Of a stretch of 64,000 nucleotides of DNA, positions 58,906 to 64,000 are shown piece by piece. Within the stretch, counting starts at the first letter, position 1; each line of letters starts with the position of its first letter. Origin of the DNA: Macrostomum hystrix (taxonomy: Eukaryota > Platyhelminthes > Macrostomidae); NCBI GenBank assembly GCA_950097015.1, contig CATNEN010000041.1:310001-374000 (forward strand), given 5' to 3'. A model generated the notes under the pieces. That model did no database searches, was not told where the DNA came from, and worked only from the letters and a program-made list of their open reading frames with translations. A program made the translations under genes and the position numbers.

Positions 58906-60168
58906 ATGGATCGAGTGCCGATCGACGCGTCCGAGATCCTGATCCTGGCCTGCCCCCAGTGCCAGTTCATGACGCTGAAGGTAGCATCATTGGACGCCCA
59001 CCTGAAGGAGCACGACTGCAAGATCCAGGTGAAGCTGAACAAGTGCAAGCAGTGCGGCATGATCACCAACTCCGAGAAGGTGATTGAGGAACACGTCCAG
59101 ATCTGGCACCCGAGCAAGGACGTGAAGGAGAATGTGACTGTTGTGTTCGACGAGACGTACAACCAGGACAAGCCCGCTCCGACCGCCAAGGCGGCGCCAA
59201 CAGCTGGCGGCGATGTTCAGAGGACGCAGCAGGCACCGAGGTCGAGTGTGGCTGGACTGCCGCAGATAAACCTGCTGCAGCTGATGTACATGGCCCACGG
59301 ACCGGTGGAGATCAACCTGCCCGGCATGTACCAGTTGGATCGTACGAAGAACGGCGTGCACGCTGCGATCTCGTTCATGCCGAGCTTCTTGAACAAGACT
59401 GTCGCAGAAATGTTCATGGATTCTCTGAAGCAGGACCTTTCGTGGAAGCAGCTGACCTCCACTACGAAGGACGGCAAAGAGCGTCAGGAGCCTCGTCTGA
59501 CATGCTACATCGGGCCAGACTTTGAGTACAGTGGCAACAAGTTTGAGAACTGCAACGAGTGGAACCCGAAGCTGAAGGAGCTGAAGGAGCTCGTGGAGAA
59601 GGCGGTTGGTCGCGAGTTCAACGCAGTAATTTGCTACATGTACCGCAACGGCAGGGACAGCCTTGGCTGGCATTCTGAGACTGAGAAGCCTCTGGGTGAT
59701 CACCCTTACATCGCTGCAGTGACCCTCGGTCAGGCCAGGTACGTGGAGTTCTTGAGGAAGGGCCGCGACGATCGCTACGTGAGGTTGCGCTCTGCCCACG
59801 GTGACCTGGTGATCACGGAGGGCGCCATCGAGGAGCTGTGGGTTCATCGCATCCCCAAGGACCCCATGGCTCGTCGCACGAGCTACACCTTCTCGTTCCG
59901 CAACATCAACCCGGTGAAGAAAAAAGCCGAGCCCAACAAGCCCTCCGCAGCCCCCGCCGCTGCTGCCGCCGCCGCCCCCACCGCTGAGGCAGTCGCCAAG
60001 CCCGCAGCTGACACACCCGCCGAGAAACCAAGCGAGGCTCCTGCCTTGAAGGCAGAGCCGGCCGCCGCCGACGACGCCGCCGCCACCCCGGCCGCCGCGG
60101 CCGCCCCGGCTGGTAAGAAGGGCAAGAGTCCCGGCCCGGTGGGCAGCGGCAAGGGAAAGAAGAAGTGA
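58906..60168 (+). CDS. Zinc-finger AlkB-family 2-oxoglutarate/Fe(II) oxygenase, copy 1 (420 aa)
   Basis: Intronless. Two N-terminal C2H2 fingers (C16, C19, H32, H36 and C47, C50, H63, H68) are followed by a linker and an AlkB-type double-stranded beta-helix (about 150-335). The sequence GWHSETEKPLG, then LWVHRIPKD, then RRTSYTFSFR, parallels the ALKBH2/3 pattern (WHSDDE, WQHRVPK, RVNLTFR). ALKBH2/3 proteins oxidatively remove alkyl groups from nucleic-acid bases. Iron ligands would be H256, E258 and H314. The normal HxD is HxE here, which may weaken or alter activity. The tail (337-420) is Ala/Pro/Lys-rich and ends GKGKKK, probably disordered and nucleic-acid or nucleus directed. A CAACTTCAG acceptor-like site ends 9 nt before the ATG. 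AATAAA at 60288-60293 is a likely polyadenylation signal. The AlkB call is firm; the substrate is unknown. Confidence 0.85.
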   Translation: MDRVPIDASEILILACPQCQFMTLKVASLDAHLKEHDCKIQVKLNKCKQCGMITNSEKVIEEHVQIWHPSKDVKENVTVVFDETYNQDKPAPTAKAAPTAGGDVQRTQQAPRSSVAGLPQINLLQLMYMAHGPVEINLPGMYQLDRTKNGVHAAISFMPSFLNKTVAEMFMDSLKQDLSWKQLTSTTKDGKERQEPRLTCYIGPDFEYSGNKFENCNEWNPKLKELKELVEKAVGREFNAVICYMYRNGRDSLGWHSETEKPLGDHPYIAAVTLGQARYVEFLRKGRDDRYVRLRSAHGDLVITEGAIEELWVHRIPKDPMARRTSYTFSFRNINPVKKKAEPNKPSAAPAAAAAAAPTAEAVAKPAADTPAEKPSEAPALKAEPAAADDAAATPAAAAAPAGKKGKSPGPVGSGKGKKK

Positions 60169-60287
60169 GGCCTCGGGCGTCGAGTTTCGTAGGCGCCGAG
60201 TGTGTCCGCCACCCACTCTGTGTGTTCGCTGCAACTTTGCAGCTGTTGCTGTTTTAAAAAGTGAAATTTTTGTTGAACAAAGACGCG

Positions 60288-60293
60288 AATAAA
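60288..60293 (+). other. polyadenylation signal AATAAA, AlkB copy 1
   Basis: Canonical hexamer 120 nt after the stop codon. Confidence 0.6.
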
Positions 60294-60299
60294 TCCTCA

Positions 60300-61215
60300 A
60301 AATTATTAAATATTCAAAGCAATCTTTGTTTTTCTCTTTATACGCTTTTCTACTAGTAGCCCCATTTTTCGATCCGAGTTTATTTATTGTTTACCCACTC
60401 ATAGCCGCATTAGCTAGGTCACACACATTTTGTTGTCTGGCTAGTCAAAAGTGCAGGACTGTTCTCTCGCCACCTATGCGTCGCTGCTGCTACTCCAACG
60501 TACTTCTCTGCGCTAAATAAGAAAACCATATAGTCTCGTTCTGTGTTAGGTATAATACCGCTGCCAGTAGCCCGTGCTCTGGTCTCCAGCTCGGATAGCT
60601 AGTCCCCTAGCGCCCGTGTTGTTCGCTTGGACAGTAATAAATATATTCATAAGTGTAGCACAATAGCAATCCACAGTATAGATGCTTGACCGCATACTGG
60701 GTCAGGCTCCACCTAGCACCCCACTGCGACGGTTTCCTGTTATCACTAAAGTAAACGACTACTAAAGCGCAGTGGCGGTCGCATGTTCTCGGTCGTACGC
60801 GAGTCTGTTTCCCCACATTGTTCTCTAAAACTGATCTGCTGAAGCGTAACCCGGCTTGTGTGAGATCAGCGATGGCACCCTACAGGTTGTCCAGCGCCTA
60901 TCTTTAATCCCTCTTTATCGCGTTGGCAGAATTTTATGGACACGTTGCCTAAAAGCAGTTGGATACAAGCAATAATAAATTCTAACAGTCCTGGTTTATA
61001 TTACGATTTTTCCCTTTTTTCATTTAATTTTGTTTTCTAAAAATGTCAGTAACATAGCCTTCAGTCTTATAAAACTCAGGAATTTAGGTGAATAAAAAAA
61101 GGTTTTTCACGACTAGAGATAGACAGCCGGCTTTTGATGAACTGATGCGGACTTTGCCATCAAAAACGTAAAAATGAATCCCTTTTGCACGAAAATAGTT
61201 TTGTTTTCCGACCGA
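60300..61215. other. spacer between AlkB copies
   Basis: Unique sequence, apparently unrelated to the flanks of copy 1. No gene seen. Confidence 0.5.
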
Positions 61216-61239
61216 TAATTTTTTCAGAGCAAACAAGAC

Positions 61240-62301
61240 ATGAATCGAGTGCCGATCGACGCGTCCGAGATCCTGATCCTGGCCTGCCCCCAGTGCCAGT
61301 TCATGACGCTGAAGGTAGCATCATTGGACGCCCACCTGAAGGAGCACGACTGCAAGATCCAGGTGAAGCTGAACAAGTGCAAGCAGTGCGGCATGATCAC
61401 CAACTCCGAGAAGGTGATTGAGGAACACGTCCAGATCTGGCACCCGAGCAAGGACGTGAAGGAGAATGTGACTGTTGTGTTCGACGAGACGTACAACCAG
61501 GACAAGCCCGCTCCGACCGCCAAGGCGGCGCCAACAGCTGGCGGCGATGTTCAGAGGACGCAGCAGGCACCGAGGTCGAGTGTGGCTGGACTGCCGCAGA
61601 TAAACCTGCTGCAGCTGATGTACATGGCCCACGGACCGGTGGAGATCAACCTGCCCGGCATGTACCAGTTGGATCGTACGAAGAACGGCGTGCACGCTGC
61701 GATCTCGTTCATGCCGAGCTTCTTGAACAAGACTGTCGCAGAAATGTTCATGGATTCTCTGAAGCAGAACCTTTCGTGGAAGCAGCTGACCTCCACTACG
61801 AAGGACGGCAAAGAGCGTCAGGAGCCTCGTCTGACATGCTACATCGGGCCAGACTTTGAGTACAGTGGCAACAAGTTTGAGAACTGCAACGAGTGGAACC
61901 CGAAGCTGAAGGAGCTGAAGGAGCTCGTGGAGAAGGCGGTTGGTCGCGAGTTCAACGCAGTAATTTGCTACATGTACCGCAACGGCAGGGACAGCCTTGG
62001 CTGGCATTCTGAGACTGAGAAGCCTCTGGGTGATCACCCTTACATCGCTGCAGTGACCCTCGGTCAGGCCAGGTACGTGGAGTTCTTGAGGAAGGGCCGC
62101 GACGATCGCTACGTGAGGTTGCGCTCTGCCCACGGTGACCTGGTGATCACGGAGGGCGCCATCGAGGAGCTGTGGGTTCATCGCATCCCCAAGGACCCCA
62201 TGGCTCGTCGCACGAGCTACACCTTCTCGTTCCGCAACATCAACCCGGTGAAGAAGGAGGAGGCCTCGAAGGGCGCAGCCGGCAGCGGAGATTCCGCTTG
62301 A
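61240..62301 (+). CDS. Zinc-finger AlkB-family oxygenase, copy 2 (353 aa)
   Basis: Nearly identical to copy 1 over 1,016 bp (61240-62255 against 58906-59921). I find only two differences, both Asp to Asn by a G to A change (residues 2 and 177). Fingers and HxE...H residues are the same. The tail diverges abruptly after the VKK and is only about 15 residues (EEASKGAAGSGDSA), lacking the Ala/Lys-rich extension. Upstream and downstream DNA is unrelated to copy 1. A TTTTTTCAG acceptor-like site ends at 61227, 12 nt before the ATG. AATAAA at 62613-62618 may be its polyadenylation signal. Confidence 0.85.
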   Translation: MNRVPIDASEILILACPQCQFMTLKVASLDAHLKEHDCKIQVKLNKCKQCGMITNSEKVIEEHVQIWHPSKDVKENVTVVFDETYNQDKPAPTAKAAPTAGGDVQRTQQAPRSSVAGLPQINLLQLMYMAHGPVEINLPGMYQLDRTKNGVHAAISFMPSFLNKTVAEMFMDSLKQNLSWKQLTSTTKDGKERQEPRLTCYIGPDFEYSGNKFENCNEWNPKLKELKELVEKAVGREFNAVICYMYRNGRDSLGWHSETEKPLGDHPYIAAVTLGQARYVEFLRKGRDDRYVRLRSAHGDLVITEGAIEELWVHRIPKDPMARRTSYTFSFRNINPVKKEEASKGAAGSGDSA

Positions 62302-62612
62302 AAGCTTGAGCCAGCTTTCCGTTCAGGAACTGAGAGATCTGAGATTGGATTTTTACTAGTTTTTTCCGTTTCGCATATTCCTGCGTTTTTCTAATCCGGT
62401 TATGTTATCCTTCCCCTGCTTCATCGCTGCCTTCCCCTTCGTGTCGGGATTGACTTTGTCCGATTGCTAAGCGCAAGCGGCTTGTGCTCAGAAAATTTAG
62501 CTTTCGCTGCGCATTTTTCGTCAGAATTCTAGCGCCGTAGCTTCAGTTTCACCGGCGTTCAGATCTGCGCTTTGCTATATCGAGTTGGCTAAAGAACATC
62601 TTTTTGAACTCG

Positions 62613-62618
62613 AATAAA
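62613..62618 (+). other. polyadenylation signal AATAAA, AlkB copy 2
   Basis: Canonical hexamer about 310 nt after the stop codon. Confidence 0.5.
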
Positions 62619-62619
62619 C

Positions 62620-63190
62620 TCGAACTTGAACAGCGTTGTTTCACTTTTGTTACCGATGTTTTCTGTTACTTTTCACAAAAAAATAATATACTTTTTGGAA
62701 TTAATCAAATGTTTGTCACTGAATTGCTCATTTTTTAATTATTTGCTTCAACCACAGGACAATTCAGTTTCATACCAACTGCATGTAAAATGCCAATGAA
62801 AAGTCGGCAGGCTGCGTCAGTAAGCGCAGAAATATTTCCCTGTCTGCACTGTTAATACTTCTACTAGACACTAGACGCCTTCCCAGTGCATGTCGTACCC
62901 TTTATGAGGTAGGGTGTGGTGGGGCGTACAGTCCTGCACTGACAGTAGTCTTTTTTTAAATATCTTTCTGCGCTCTGTTTTTCGGGCTGTTCTGGAGCAG
63001 TTAGAAACTTTGAGTGCTCATTGCAGGCTCTAGCATCGCTCATTGCTCGCTTTAACCATTGTCTCTGACTTATCAGCTGCCGCTGCCTTCGCTTACGATG
63101 ACCCCATAGCGAGGGGCAGGGAGTGTCGCTTCGCGAGCGCGGATTTATACTAAAAAATTAGAAAGAGCTCTGCTCAGGGGCAGTCCTTTC
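62620..63190. other. spacer, no gene seen
   Basis: No supported feature until the acceptor-like site at 63192. Confidence 0.45.
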
Positions 63191-63215
63191 AGAATTATTT
63201 AGCGTTGCTTTTGCG

Positions 63216-64000
63216 ATGGAGCTGGTCATTGGTGACGCTGTCAACGGCAGCAGCTGGCTCCTGAGCTCCACAGCTGCTGCGCCGGCTAAGAATAACGCCG
63301 CGGCGTCGCTCCGGCTGCTGTTGACGACTGTCATCATGGCGGGCGCCGCCCTGTCGGGCCTTGTCGTGGCCCGACTATGCAGACTGTACCTAGCCAGGGC
63401 CCCGCTGCCCAGCGATTCGGACAGCGAAATTAGCGAGCACACCAAGCAGCTGCTGCTCCTGCAGCGGCAGGGCGGCCGGAAGAGTCTTTCCGATGCTGAG
63501 AAGGCCCACTGGCGCGGCTTGGTGCTCGACATGTGGCGCCGACGACCAAGCGCGGAGGTCTTGGACGAAGAGCTTGGACTTGGAGCTTTCGGCGATGGCG
63601 GCGCAGCCTGTCAGGAGCGGAATCTGGACGGAGCGCTGCTCCGGCTGCGGGACGCCTGGAGGCGTCTACGGCCGCTGGACGAGGTCGAAGGCGAGGATGA
63701 CGCAGAACAGGCCAAAGTTGGCGAGGTCGCAGATGCCGAGTCTCAGTCGGCCCAGGAGCAGCAGCAGAGGTGCCGGCGCCTGGCGCATGAAAGCATGACG
63801 GAGCGCCTGGGGGCGGCCTGGCTGGCCCTCAGCCGGCAGATGGCCTCGCTTCCTGACGGAGAGGCGCGAGAGGATGCGAAATCTGAAGAGCCAGCGTCTG
63901 AGGAGAAGTTCCAGGATGCAGTCGAGACTGTTGAACGCTGTGGGTCGACCGATGAAGCTGATTCCGATGGTGTCGGGTCCGCAATGGAGGTAGAGTCCGA
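63216..64000 (+). CDS. Acidic single-pass membrane protein, partial (261+ aa, runs off the window)
   Basis: The frame is open from ATG 63216 to the end of the window. A short polar N-terminus (with a possible glycosylation site NGSS) is followed by one hydrophobic helix (LLLTTVIMAGAALSGLVVARL, about residues 36-56). A long Glu/Asp/Gln-rich region then shows heptad-like Leu spacing (HTKQLLLLQRQ, RNLDGALLRLRDAWRRL), suggesting coiled coil. The layout suggests an N-out signal-anchor protein with a cytoplasmic helical domain. No family was recognised. A CCTTTCAG acceptor-like site ends 23 nt before the ATG. Confidence 0.65.
   Translation, partial: MELVIGDAVNGSSWLLSSTAAAPAKNNAAASLRLLLTTVIMAGAALSGLVVARLCRLYLARAPLPSDSDSEISEHTKQLLLLQRQGGRKSLSDAEKAHWRGLVLDMWRRRPSAEVLDEELGLGAFGDGGAACQERNLDGALLRLRDAWRRLRPLDEVEGEDDAEQAKVGEVADAESQSAQEQQQRCRRLAHESMTERLGAAWLALSRQMASLPDGEAREDAKSEEPASEEKFQDAVETVERCGSTDEADSDGVGSAMEVES

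Noticed and set aside
58987-60300. 437-aa frame antisense to AlkB copy 1
   Set aside because: Low-complexity shadow of a G+C-rich coding exon.

Overview
This is animal (eukaryotic) nuclear DNA. It carries spliced genes for a Na+/K+-ATPase alpha subunit, a copine, a TRPC-type channel, an M13-peptidase relative, an NHL-propeller protein and AlkB-type oxygenases. Most introns have GT-AG borders that restore the reading frame. An old mariner transposon is present and about a quarter of the window (my estimate) is tandem minisatellite. G+C-rich coding sequence, very repeat-rich introns, and likely splice acceptors a few bases upstream of many start codons (as expected for spliced-leader trans-splicing) suggest a free-living flatworm such as a Macrostomum relative. 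That placement is inference only.

Layout: 0.2-1.6 kb, intronless NHL-repeat gene (+). 2.05-6.17 kb, a 24-bp satellite carrying a 1,535-bp tandem duplication. 7.67-19.88 kb, a copine gene (-) of at least 17 exons whose introns hold seven or more unrelated minisatellites. 19.9-23.2 kb, a repeat-filled gap. 23.18-26.52 kb, a divergent TRPC-like channel (-, 3 exons). 27.18-29.25 kb, a small two-exon single-pass membrane protein (+) with a 40-bp minisatellite intron. 29.25-34.4 kb, repeats and gene-poor DNA. 34.41-44.79 kb, a complete 7-exon Na+/K+-ATPase alpha gene (-, 1,009 aa) with a dead mariner in intron 1. 47.83-49.86 kb, a degenerate M13 (neprilysin/ECE-like) type II membrane protein (-). 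52.44-55.08 kb, a secretory protein with a decayed aldo-keto-reductase fold (+), its intron filled by a minisatellite resembling its own 5' splice site. 55.1-58.9 kb, A+T-rich DNA without a recognisable gene. 58.9-62.3 kb, two almost identical intronless zinc-finger/AlkB genes (+). 63.2 kb to the end, the start of an acidic single-pass membrane protein (+).

The genes do not form an obvious pathway, although three encode membrane transport or signalling proteins (Na+/K+ pump, TRPC-like channel, Ca2+-binding copine). The most unusual property is architectural. Nearly every intron or spacer has its own private minisatellite, and several repeat units contain a 5' or 3' splice-site-like sequence on the sense strand of the host gene. 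Two large proteins look like pseudoenzymes. I did not find a new multi-gene system of the operon or defence type.
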